From Citrus sinensis (lineage: Eukaryota; Streptophyta; Magnoliopsida; Sapindales; Rutaceae): 64,000 nucleotides of DNA. Position 1 is the first letter of the stretch. Every line of letters starts with the position of its first letter. The stretch lies in contig NC_068562.1 in the NCBI RefSeq assembly GCF_022201045.2, forward strand, positions 7,918,001 to 7,982,000. Reading direction: 5' to 3'. Under the pieces are notes generated by a model. That model was not told the DNA's origin and did not search any database. It saw only the letters and a list, made by a program, of their open reading frames with translations. The translations under genes and the position numbers were made by a program. Below are positions 42,849-53,842 of the stretch, piece after piece.

Positions 42849-43741
42849 ATGAATGTTTCCAACAGCTCCAAGAAGTACTTGAGGAGAAGGATAATATTTC
42901 ACCGTTATATTTATATTTACTTAAATTGGGGTATCAACCTTGACTGCAGCCAAACGTTAGGAAAAGGATCCGAAATCTTAATATTTTGCAGCTTGCAACA
43001 GTTACTCATCCACCACAGAAGTCATACACAGAAACAACAGTTACTCGTCCACCACCGAAGTCTTACCCGACGGCACTGGCCCTAGAACAGATACTAAATG
43101 GGCATTCAATGCATTGGTGTTCATCTCTTCAAGTTTCCCATTATTCTTTATCTTACTATGAACAAATAACTTTTGAACCCTTCACAAAAATCGATATTAA
43201 GGTCCTCAAATTGAAGGACGTCCATCAACCAGATTCTCCAGAACTTGATTCACAATTTCCCCAAAAGAAGGTAACTTCAATGAATTACTCCCCATAAACT
43301 CCAATAACTTATAGTCGAATAGGTCTAACATGTTTAATGATCCTGAACAGAAAACCATTTCAGGCAAGTGGTACAGCAGATCGGCCGGAAGACTGATGTC
43401 AGGTTTCAGTGATTTGACATTACTGTCAATTGCATAGCGAACACAGAGGTCTGCAAATTCTGAATCACTTAAGTATCTCGCCTTAATCGCCAACTTGTCT
43501 ACACTTAAAGAGCTTGTTCCCAATAATTTAATAACTTGCCTCTTGTCCGACTATGTTTCTTGACGTGAAAACAGCGATGAAATTAACCTCATTCCCTGCA
43601 AATCATTCTCAAACAAGTCTTCATCGAATTTTAGGACGCAGATATCATGTCCGGTTGCAACCTATCAAGAAGTCTCCTCTTCTTGCCGATGATATCAAGG
43701 CTTTCATCAACCATAATGTTAATGTCACGGCTGAATCCTGA
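42849..43741. pseudogene. Unrecognised coding remnants on both strands
   Basis: On the plus strand, a short exon-like piece follows a tttgcag acceptor at about 42990 and encodes a duplicated motif (TVTHPPQKSYTE then TVTRPPPKSYPT). On the minus strand, the frame 43523-43206 (KARYLSDSEFADLCVRYAID, then ISLPADLLYHLPEMVFCSG) reads like real protein. Upstream of it the apparent continuation (SRDINIMVDESLDIIGKKRR, then FDEDLFENDLQGMRLISSLF) needs frame changes and crosses stops. I do not know the family. A broken gene is the best reading. Confidence 0.4.
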
Positions 43742-43759
43742 AATTAATGCTAGTCACTT

Positions 43760-45340
43760 CTAACTAGAGTAAGCTAATTAAGCATGGAATATTGACTGAA
43801 ATTGATAATATTTCGGATGCGCGTTAACTGAATCACATCAACAACAATTGTTTGGAGAAAACATATCAATGAAAGATATTGGATATTTTGAACGACGTCG
43901 GTTCTAAAGCAGCGGCCTAATAGAATGCTAAGTCTTACACGATTAGGATTCGGACTACAAACAAACCCAAGTCAAAATCCAGTAAAGCCTTTTCTTTTTT
44001 TATGCCCTTATATGCTACCCCGATTCAATTTGGGAACCAATTGAATAAACAAACTCTTTACGGTTTCATCCTTTCGATCTAAGAACTCCCCGATTTGCTT
44101 TGTGTGACTGTACTTCTTAGACTTCTCAAACCCGCTCCATAACTCCCACGTACCACCAACGGCTGACACCAACTCTGAAATATGCCTCTGAAGGATGCCA
44201 ATTCAATGAGCTACCGTTCAAATTATGTAAGTTCTATCTATTTAAATACTGTTATTAGTACAATGATTCTGCAGCCGTGACATATTTTGATATCGCCCCT
44301 TTTTTTTTTTTGGTATCCTTTGAAATTTGTCCACAATCAGAAATCTGTTGTAGGTCAAAGAGCCAACTGCTGTTTGATTTGCCAATTCCCTTAACGAGGA
44401 GGATATGATATGTTTGGCTGAGCGGGTAGGAATTGTGTCAAGAATGTTTGTGCTTCAATGGCATTTGCTGCATGCCGAAACTGCTTTTTGTGCCACACAG
44501 CCTAAATTTTAACCGACTGGATTTGTCTGTTGGACCAGTTAAACAAATGAGCTTCCCATCTGGAGCCCAAACAAGTTATTCATATGCCTGATGCTGGCAA
44601 CCTGCCAATCATGGAATTACAGACCAAGGCAAAACCTGCTCAATTTGAAGAAGTTGAGTGTATGCTTATCCTGCATCTCTCCTCTGAATCAGAGCATGTA
44701 TTCAAATATCTTAGAGCAGAACTTTTTGTCTGCAGCTTTTCACCATAAGGTGTCAAAGCATAAGGTACCGCCTGGAAGATATAAGAGGCAGATTTTGTCC
44801 TCTGAAAGAACCTGGCCTTGGCAAGCTTAATTTTTCAGGAATCCTACTAAAGCTCATTCCTTAATGTACGCTATATAGCAATAGAGATATCCTAACTTTT
44901 TCAGCAATACTGCACAATAGGACTTTCTGACTGACTAAACTATTTTGCAGCCATAAGAGATACCGTAACCATATGCCATAGCAGCAAATTATATTGAGCA
45001 ACGCTGGTTCCATGGCGTTGCCTAGGAATTTGCTAGTGGATGCCAAGGGAAACCAACACATACGTAGAATACAACAATCAACCAACGGAGTTTCTCTAAT
45101 AAGTCACTACAATCAAAATGCCTTTTGCTGCAACTGAAAAATGTGCTGTGTTCAATCACTGTGTTACAGCATATTAGACAAACGTTACATTCTGATAAAT
45201 ATTTAAAGAAAAAAAAACCAACAATTACACTCAACGGACTACCAATTCAATTACAAATCTCGTAATTTTTATCATCATCAATGGGGTCTTCTTCACCCAC
45301 AGACCACAGACAAATCTAAATCCCAATCTAAAACTAAAAG
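43760..45340. other. Region downstream of the trihelix gene
   Basis: No gene is recognised. The part nearest 45340 should be the 3'UTR of the trihelix gene. Short open frames at 44591-44830 (+) and 44861-45234 (-) show no family features. Confidence 0.4.
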
Positions 45341-45347
45341 CCTAATA

Positions 45348-46373
45348 TCATTCGTTACTATAATCACTAATATTATTATTATTTCCATTATCATTACTCC
45401 TATGATGATTACCAGCATTCCCAGTTCTCCTTCCATGCTTCAATTGCGAAATCTCTAGCTGAGTCTTCATAAAGAACTGCATCCTCTGCAACTCCATCTC
45501 CTTGGCAAACTTCATCCTCTGCTTCTCCATTTCCACCACTTGCTGCAACTTCGCACTCTCTGCTTGCTCATAAGCCTCCCCAAACTTCAATATAGCCTGA
45601 GTCAAAAGCTTCACTGAATCCCCCCACCCGCCCTTCTCCTTCCCTTTACCCGACTCCCCTTCCACTCTCTTCCTCTTCGCCGGAGGAAAACTATCAATCG
45701 AATCCCTAGACTCCTCTTCGGATTCCTCCTCTTCCTCTGTCTCCACAGCCGCCCTTTTTCTCAACTCCATCCTACTACTCCTCTGCCCGCCAACAAAAAC
45801 ATTCCTTTCCTGCTGATTCTTCCCCGGATTCCGTACCCCAACAGGAATCCCCACCGGCACCCTAACTGCTGATGCTGTTGCAGCAGCACTTACGGGAATT
45901 TTCGCAGTGGGACCAATCAACTGATCAAGCTTTTCAAAGAAAACCCACTTGCTACTTCCGCCACCAGACATAATCTTCGTCTTCTCCAACTTATACTTCT
46001 TCTTCACAGTATCAATCCGATTCTTGCATTGAATATCAGTCTTCGGAGCCTTCGTATAATCCTCCCTGCTACTCACTATATCAGCCACTTCCTTCCAATG
46101 CTTCTGCTTCAAGTTTCCTCTACTCAGCTCCAAATACCTTTCCCCCCACGCATCTATTAAAACCCCAGTTGCCCCTTCACTCCAGCAATCCTCTCTGCCG
46201 CCTCCGCCGCCGTTTCTCTGCGACGGCAGGGCTAAAGCGACGTTTTGCTGCTGTTGTTGTGGTGGGATTTGCACCGGCGGTGCTGCCGCTACCGTTACCG
46301 ATATCCGCCCGTTTGATGGCGACCCAGTTGGGCTCGCCGGCGGAGGTGACAGGATCTCGTCTTCTTCGTCCAT
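45348..46373 (-). CDS. Trihelix transcription factor, SIP1 clade (ASIL/ENAP-like)
   Basis: DNA-binding regulator, expected in the nucleus. It is a single open frame of 341 residues without introns, as in many SIP1-clade genes. The start MDEEDEILSPPPASP is the first ATG of the frame. An N-terminal Pro/Gln stretch (IPPQQQQQN) precedes the trihelix domain at about residues 61-140 (EDCWSEGATGVLIDAWGERY, NLKQKHWKEVADIVSSR, TDIQCKNRIDTVKKKYKLEK), with the hallmark tryptophans. An acidic run (TEEEEESEEES) and a nuclear-localisation-like PPAKRKRVEG follow. The conserved C-terminal coiled coil has EMEKQRMKFAKEMELQRMQF. ASIL proteins repress seed-maturation genes and ENAPs act with EIN2 in ethylene response; which this one matches is not decided. 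Confidence 0.93.
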   Translation of the reverse strand: MDEEDEILSPPPASPTGSPSNGRISVTVAAAPPVQIPPQQQQQNVALALPSQRNGGGGGREDCWSEGATGVLIDAWGERYLELSRGNLKQKHWKEVADIVSSREDYTKAPKTDIQCKNRIDTVKKKYKLEKTKIMSGGGSSKWVFFEKLDQLIGPTAKIPVSAAATASAVRVPVGIPVGVRNPGKNQQERNVFVGGQRSSRMELRKRAAVETEEEEESEEESRDSIDSFPPAKRKRVEGESGKGKEKGGWGDSVKLLTQAILKFGEAYEQAESAKLQQVVEMEKQRMKFAKEMELQRMQFFMKTQLEISQLKHGRRTGNAGNHHRSNDNGNNNNISDYSNE

Positions 46374-47537
46374 CAGATGCCCCAAAACAGAGGCTTTTTT
46401 CCCCTCTTCTGGTGAAGAACAAACAAGAAATGAAATAAATTTGTGATTTTTAATTTTTATGGTATTGGTGCTTATCGGGGATTGAGGTTAGGCCTTAAGG
46501 GGGGGTGACGGCGTGCTTTCGGTGAAGGACGGGACACGTGGAGGGAGGAGTTAAGAGACGAGGCTTTACGTGGAGGGATGTGATTGGTAGGTGAGGGGAA
46601 AACTCCGTCACCGGCGTGAATGTCGTGGTGCCGGCTTGGTAGATGGACCTGAAGCGTGTATTTATCTGAAAACGTGAATTGACGGAAAACGCCATGAGGT
46701 TTTGCTGGATTTACTGGTAGTACTTTTTCCCGCTGCTTTCCGGTGATGTACCCAAATTACCCTTTTGGCAGTGGAAAAATTAGGCGCCTTGAGATTGTGG
46801 TTTTTCTTATTGATGACAGGAGTAGAAAAAGGCATTTTTGGACGCTAACATTTGGTATAGAATAATTAAAAACAAAAAATTTTCTTAAACAAATAATAGT
46901 AAATTATCATATTGCAATATCAAAAACTAAATGTAATATCATATCATAGTATTAGGGTCCACCGCTTTGGATTGATTACAGATTGATTAATCAACTTGTA
47001 ATAAATAAAAAAATAAAACAAAATATTTTAATTTGGAAACAGAAATGGGGTAAAACGGTCTTTTGACTAGAAGTAAACCAAGATGACTGGCGACGTGAAG
47101 TCAATAGTGTACTGTTTCCAGATTTTATAATAGCTGATGGAAAAATCGACAAGTCTGAATCTTGCTTCTAAGTAACTGCTCTGGTTGTGTCCACGTCATC
47201 ACGTGTCAAGTGGAAGGTTCTTCAACGGCTAATATCAGGCGACCATCAGGTGCTGGAATCGAAGGCCTCAGAGAGTAACCGACACCAGTCGGTAACAATG
47301 CGCAGAAACGGAACCCTGTCACCGGCCAATTCCAAACCAGCGTTTTCAGTGGAATATGGTGAAGTGTTGTCACCGGCATCAATGACGTGGCAGCAATCTA
47401 GGGAGATAGCAAGTAACGAAGACGAACAAATATCACATTTGTAACCGTCGATGAACAGCTGAACCCTCTAAATTGCGCACCTAGCACCCTCGGCGCATTT
47501 TAGGCTCCACTTTCCCAAATCTACAGTCCGAAATATC
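46374..47537. other. Trihelix promoter region
   Basis: Non-coding DNA upstream of the trihelix gene. GC-rich for this window near 46490-46640, then AT-rich. The plus-strand frame at 47187-47444 has no family features. Confidence 0.4.
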
Positions 47538-47545
47538 TGTAAAAT

Positions 47546-48232
47546 TAGGGGTGGGCAAAAAAACCGTAGTGTTAAAAAAACCGAACCGAACCGACGATTT
47601 TTTTTAATTCGGTTCGGTTTTTATTTTTTAAAAAAACCAAATATACCGTTTGTAAAAAAAACCGAAATGTCGGTTCGGTATTCGGTTCACTTAGCTGAAC
47701 CGAAAAATCGAACCGAAAAACTGAATTATTTTTTGATTTTATTCACATCAAACATGTGTTAATAATTTTATTCAAATCAGACATGATTTTATTCAAATCA
47801 AACATGTGTTATTTCTCTTTATAATATTATGATTATGTTTATATAGATGGAGTATTGGAGTTTGGTTATGTATTTTAAAATTTTAATATTTCATATTTTA
47901 GGAGTATCTTATTAATAGTTAGTAAGATATTAGTGATAAAATGTGTTTTGAATACTTTGTATTTATTGTTAATATTTGTAATAAAATTAGAATAAATTAA
48001 TTGTTGAAAAAAATTATTACATTCATGAGGTTCAATGGGCTAAAAAATTAAAAATTCAAAATAGGCCCAATAGCCCAGAACCAAAAAAACCGAACCGAAC
48101 CGAACCGATCCGAAAAGAACCGTTTGAGTTCGGTTCTTATTGAGTTCGGTTCTTTTTATAAAATAACCGATTTAAATCGGTTCTACTTAATTTCAAATCG
48201 AACCGAACCGAACCGAACCGTGCCCACCCCTA
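47546..48232. mobile_element. Non-autonomous hAT-type element with 8-bp target duplication
   Basis: The element starts TAGGGGTGGGC and ends GCCCACCCCTA, an 11-bp perfect terminal inverted repeat. It is flanked by identical 8-bp direct repeats TGTAAAAT at 47538-47545 and 48233-48240, the size hAT transposases make. The subterminal regions are packed with CGAACC/GGTTCG repeats in opposite orientation at the two ends. The 687-bp interior has no transposase, so it must rely on a partner elsewhere. Confidence 0.92.
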
Positions 48233-48240
48233 TGTAAAAT

Positions 48241-49053
48241 CCTGATTTACCTCCGAAATATTGTGCGTAATTTCATTTTTTGACGTTAATTCCTCTTTTT
48301 TTTTAAAAAAAAAAATGATTAATTGAAGTGGAAAGATATAATATCTTTTACTTCGTGAAATGTACCCAAAAAGGGCAAAAAAATTTGTGCGAGAGATCTA
48401 ATCAGTGAACGGGAAATTTCATAAAAGTTGCGCAGAAAAGCAAAGCTCAGATTGAGCTTCATTGGAAGAGGGATTCAGAATACAAAGTTGATATGTACAG
48501 AAAAGCAAAAAACAAAAAGCAGTATGCACAGAGAAACACAAAAATAAGAAGGGGGAAAAAAAATAAATCCTAGAAGCAGTAATCTTCAACTAGCTTGAAT
48601 GGGCAGCCGGTTCTCCTGCTTCATCTTTTCCCCAAAGCAAAAATACTACACTTACAAAAATTTGTATCCGAGATTTCGAATACAACATAATATTTACATT
48701 CATTCAAGACTGTCGCATGAATGATTGAACGATGTGATAAGTAATACGATACAGTCTCAAAATATATATACAGTAGTGAACGGCTGAGGATACAAGCTTT
48801 TATAAGTACAGCATTATTATTCTTTCTCCCTCCGAAACTCCAGGAAGCATCGTCTAATGGTTCCTTTGCGATCCATAATCACATACAACTAGAACCATCT
48901 TACTGTGTGTGTATATATATAGTTATTATCGTAGGTTAGCTAGATTAATTAAGCTAATATAGAAGATTAAGAAACTTTCCACAAAAGTTGTCTATATACA
49001 GAAGTGGTGTGGTAGCCGATTCCTTAAGACAAAATCGTCACTTATTCCTCTCC
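48241..49053. other. Downstream region of the DRM/ARP-type gene
   Basis: AT-rich, non-coding. The part next to 49053 is the likely 3'UTR of the DRM/ARP-type gene. Confidence 0.45.
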
Positions 49054-50182
49054 TCAACGATCCAAAGCACTTATCACGATCCTGAAAACACACATAATTA
49101 AAGCCTTGTTAGTAACATGCCATGTTATGTGTTTGATAATTTTAAGGTAAGTAAAGTGTTGGCGGTTGAGAGTTTTTTCGTAAAGTGATCAAATGATATT
49201 AATTTTGTTAATCAAAGCTAATTAAAATGACTGAAATAATTTCGTTAATTAATGTTTATTAGGAAATAAAAGAGAGAACCAATCGTAGACAGTCGGACTT
49301 CTAGGCTCAGCGCGTTCTTCTAGTGCCTGTGCCAATGGTTTTCTCCTCGTGAATCTCTTGAAATCCCCAGGTGGTGTCCCCGCTGCATGCAGAATCAAAC
49401 CAATTAATTTCACATTCATTAATCGTCTAAATGAATCCAACTCACCATGCACATAAATGAACACAAAGATCCGAACAAAATTGATCCAACATGTGTTTGG
49501 TTGCCAAGGAAACCAAATCATTTTTTCTTTTTCACTCTTACTTAACCGCTTTTTAACATTAGTTTGTACGAAGTTTTTTTGTACCATTACATTAAGACGT
49601 AATAAACCCATTTGACTGTAAGCAAATGCGGAATTATGTTGAGATTGAAGTAATGAAATTAAGGAACCTTAGGTAAAATTTATGTTTTGGCCCTTAAATA
49701 AATGTAATCTATAATTCAAACCCCTAAAAATTCTTCTGTTATAGGCTTATAGCTCTTATTGAATCAAAATCCTGGTTTCATGGTGGGCTAGCTCTAAGCT
49801 TAAGTACATTTCTTAGCTATCAAACAAACATGTCAAAGTAAAGACAACTCTTTTTTCCACTCAAAGAAATAAATTAAGGACGAAGAGCGAGCAAGTGAGG
49901 AGAATAAAACTTACGTGTGAGTGGTGTCCTAGGGCTGCTGCAAGACCCGGAAGGAGAACCGGGATCACCGGATAAGTTTCTAAAATTAGAATTAGCATCG
50001 GTTCTAAGAATAGTAATACTCCTAGAAATCACGACATGATCATGATCAGCCACAACCGGACGAGGTCGTGAAGCTGATGATGATGATGAAGAAAATGAAT
50101 CATACTTCCTTAATTTGCCGAGGCCTGAATCAGGTGTTGGCCCAGCAAGCGTTTCGTCCCATAGCTTGTGGAGGAACCCCAT
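49054..50182 (-). CDS. Dormancy/auxin-associated family protein (DRM1/ARP-like)
   Basis: Small plant protein of the dormancy-associated / auxin-repressed family. Its transcripts typically rise in resting buds, in ageing or stressed tissue; biochemical function is unknown. Exons: 50182-49915, 49382-49280, 49081-49054, GT-AG with matching phases, 132 residues. The start MGFLHKLWDETLAGPTPDSG, then LGKLRKYDSF, is the family N-terminus. After a Ser-rich and basic middle (RSITILR, NLSGDPGSPSGS) come TPPGDFKRFTRRKPLAQALE and the invariant PRSPTVYDW. The last tiny exon adds IVISALDR, the normal family end. Reading through the last intron would give a false tail (FSLLFPNKH), so the splice is needed. 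Confidence 0.93.
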
Positions 50183-51737
50183 GATGATGATATAAAATAT
50201 ATGATCAAATATCAAAATGATCCTTCTCTGTGTAACAACCGTGAAAGGCCTTAGTAATTTTTATGTTTTTTTTTTTTCCTTCCAAGGGTTTGGTGACCCA
50301 AAACGAATGTTACTAAGAGAGAAGGGATCGAAACGTGGAGAGAAGATAGATATGTGGGGATTGTGAAGAGAGTGATCTTTTTTTCTTTTTTTTTTTTTGT
50401 CCAGAAATAATGGAGCTTGTAGGTTTTTATAGAGAAAGTTTTGAGAGAGAGAAGATAACTATGAACGTTGAATTATTGATGGCTAAGTTAATGCAATGGC
50501 TCCGGCTAGTGTGGCTTCATTTTGAGCCACCAAAAAATTTGAAGGAAAAAATATCAATTATTGCACAACTTAATTTAACTGTATGTGTATTATTTACTAA
50601 TTATATTGCTAGTATTGATGTCCAAAAGCTTAGGCACTTTTGGAGATAAACTAATTGCCATTTTTTTGTCATTGTTATGGTTTTTTTTTTTTTTTATAAT
50701 TAAAGGCCATGAAAAAGTTAGAGAATAGAAAATCATGATTTATGGGTAAAATCTTAATTTCTTTAGATTAGAAAGATTACTAAAAATGCATTTATATATG
50801 AAAAAAAAGTGCTTTAGAAATATTTTGAGTGTTTGCATAGTGATACTTTTATTAAAATTCACATTATAAGTCCATTAGTACAAATAGAAATTTTTTTTTT
50901 GACAATAATTTTAATTGCAGCAATGACCGCAATCCAAAAATAAGTTAAAAAATCTTGGAAATCTATATAAAACATAAGTAAAATATAACATTCCGAATTG
51001 TATTTCATTTGATAAACTACAGATCATGTGCCATAAACAAATAAAATTTTCTAGGATGTAACATTACCAAGTAGCTCCTTACATTAATTACAATATATTG
51101 TAAGTAGATGATAGTCTACATCTTAATTTTTTACCTTTCCCTTAATCGATACGTGCTAACTTTGATTTATGAATAGCCAAGAAGTAGAAGCTTATTACGT
51201 TTCTAGTTTCCATTGCCATGAAATTAAAAGTAGCACACTCTTCTCTTTGAGCGAGCCAAAATTTAACGAAAGATCTAGCCAATTTAGATAACATAAAGTG
51301 CAAAAAAAAAAAAAAAAAAAACGAATCCCGAAATAATGGGATAGAAATTTCAAAACTTCATAATTAAATAGTGATAAGAAGTATGAAGTGCTGGGACTTG
51401 GTCAAGTGGGCAGACATGAAGTCCCCATCTCAACGTGTTTATTGTATCTAATTTAATTCACACGTCAGATGGATGACATTCAAGTAAAATTTTAGATCTA
51501 CCAACACTTTTTAAAGTGTTTTGATCATGAGACAGGGATGCTCCATCTATAGTCTTATATCTCTAGGGTTTGTATTTCAAAGTCACAAGCAGACAGGATA
51601 AGGATATAAGATTTCCATCCAACCAAAATATGTTTTAACTAGACTCCATGCATTTACTTGGATCAAACCCGAAACATCTCTTTCTATATTTCATGACTCA
51701 ACATATATGTATTTTACTTTTGTTGAACATTAACCAA

Positions 51738-51764
<27 letters not shown>
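51738..51764. repeat. (TA)n microsatellite
   Basis: About 13 TA units, perfect. Confidence 0.9.
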
Positions 51765-51768
<4 letters not shown>

Positions 51769-52642
51769 TGCTGAGCTATAGGGAATCACATAGTTATTCC
51801 TCATTTATTATTTTAATTTGAAATAAGATAAAATATCCTGCCACTTGAAGGCCTGTACATATATACCCTCATAAGTTTTATAATCATTTGTTCATTGTCA
51901 CAAGTTCAAAATATGGGAACACCTTCGTCCAAACGGCTTATTATTACTCTTAGCTAAGAGCTAATAGACTCGTAGATCGAAAAATATAGAAAGACGGGAA
52001 ACCCTAATTGGAAAAGACTTGCTGCATTATTCGTCGGCTTAAACCACATTTATAGTCAATTCTTGACTTACTTATACTTCACATATATAAAAACCCACAA
52101 ACAAAATAATTTAATGCAAATTCAGTGATAATGGCACTTTCTTTTTTGAATTGGTATCGCGTAGCCATAAAAAAATGGACCCCTAAAATTGATTAATTGT
52201 TGCTAAAATATTCGCCTTAGGTTCAGTAAAAGTCATCCCCACAAAGACTTTCTTTCTAGTCTGCACATAGATAGACTTATGCCCCGTAAAATAAGCCAAT
52301 GGCCTTATTCACAAATAATTCAGTTTGGTTAGGTAAGCAATGATAGTGAAAGCAAATTGAGGTAATTTAATATTTGATATTTCTTCTTTCTTATTTATTT
52401 AGAAAAGTTGGGAGTTGGTTCATACGTAACATCATCTTGTTTCGTTCCACTCAATTCCTACCTATTTTCTTCGCAATTTCCAAATCTCGTTTATCATTTT
52501 CTTATTAAAAAAGTAATCCATGATTAGGTCTGAACAGGATTCCCATTAAATTTTCAATTAATAATTAATTAACTTCTGTTTTGGCCGGAAAGGGTTACAA
52601 ACAAGCATCGTAAAGGACGTTTGGACATGAAAAGTAAACAAT

Positions 52643-52673
52643 TTCTTCTTCTTCTTCTTCTTCTTCTTCTTCT
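52643..52673. repeat. (TTC)n microsatellite
   Basis: About ten uninterrupted TTC units on the plus strand; GAA on the minus strand. Confidence 0.92.
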
Positions 52674-53628
52674 TTTTTTGTTTGGGGCATTATGTAAGAG
52701 ATGTATGTTTGAAAATTTTGACAGAAACAGACTTGAGAAAAACAAGCCTTGATTTTTTTTTTTTTGTCTGAGCTAAGTTTAGATTCAACAAAAAAAAGCT
52801 GCAATTTTTGGGCAAATTTGGAGAAAAAAGAATAGATGTAAAGAAGAAAGAAAAAGGATTGCCTCTGCAGTATTAGAAATATTGAAGTGTGAATTGATTT
52901 GATGATGGTAATTGATTAGCTACAATCAAACCCCATTTGAGTAGGGAACGTAAAATGTAACTAGCTACTAGCAGCATCCATCTAAACCACTCTTAAAATC
53001 CCTTTTTCTCAATTAACCTCAATATAATATTAAAAAAAATTATAAAATTTTTATAGCACCCAATTTAATTATTTCCAAATTAGTAAAACAAATAAATAAA
53101 TAAATGAATCTCTGTCCATCGTCTTCTTTTTTCCAATTTCTTTTTTCGTTTTATTATTCCTGAAACTGTGAACTCAAGCGTTGAATTTTATTATAAATTG
53201 GGATTTGATTCTTCGGTCCTGATAATTTCTTCTATGCTCTAAATAGACTTCGATTCAAAAGTTGAAGATACAACACGAAAAGAATTGTTTTTCAAATCAA
53301 ACCATAAGCTGAGTTTTATTAAATATAAATATCTTTTTAACTAATTTCATATATGGATAAAAATAAAAAATACACAACGGAGATTTGAACAGATTTTTAA
53401 AAGAGGAGGTACCAATTTAAAAAATAAAAAAATAAAATAAAATCATAAAAGATCCAGTTCAATTGGGGCACAAAAATAGAAAAGGAGGCCGGGGAGTCGT
53501 AATTGAGCTGGGTGGGCTACAATCTGGCCCGTGATTACAAATCATGAGTTATTCATAACAAACATGTCTCCACTTTTTCTTTTGTCCGATATTTTGACTA
53601 TGTACCCACCACCAGAAACGATAAGCAC

Positions 53629-53650
53629 TGTGTGTGTGTGTGTGTGTGTG
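53629..53650. repeat. (TG)n microsatellite
   Basis: About eleven TG units, perfect, 90 bp before fold-back element C. Confidence 0.92.
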
Positions 53651-53736
53651 TACACCCGATATGGCAATATGCTTAGATGGGAAGGATTATGCATTGGAGG
53701 CAGGGTTAATTTTATAACTTGGAAACATGGCCACTG

Positions 53737-53842
53737 CTATGTTACGTTGAGTGTAACATACACACACTCACAGCAACAGTAAAATGACGAGACTTGTTAC
53801 TGTTGATGTAAGTGCGTATATGTTACACTCAACGTAACATAG
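53737..53842. mobile_element. Fold-back element C (double palindrome)
   Basis: The outer 23 bp, 53737-53759 and 53820-53842, are perfect inverted repeats, and pairing continues imperfectly inward to acagta / tactgt. Each outer block, TATGTTACGTTGAGTGTAAC then ATA, is itself a near palindrome. The size (106 bp) equals that of element B. Confidence 0.85.

Larger units (their letters stand above)
50183..53736. other. DRM/ARP promoter and AT-rich intergenic DNA
   Basis: Upstream of the DRM/ARP-type gene lie poly-T runs, then AT-rich DNA. It contains a (TA)n run at 51738-51764, a (TTC)n run at 52643-52673 and a (TG)n run at 53629-53650. The open frame at 50410-50649 (+) is not recognised. No gene is visible. 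Confidence 0.45.

Noticed and set aside
47187-47444. Plus-strand open frame of 85 codons
   Set aside because: No recognisable domain and no supporting exon structure.
49249-49280. An alternative C-terminus FSLLFPNKH for the DRM/ARP-like protein
   Set aside because: It is intron read-through; splicing to 49081-49054 gives the conserved IVISALDR ending.
50410-50649. Plus-strand open frame just upstream of the DRM/ARP-type gene
   Set aside because: It lies in the presumed promoter of that gene and has no family features.
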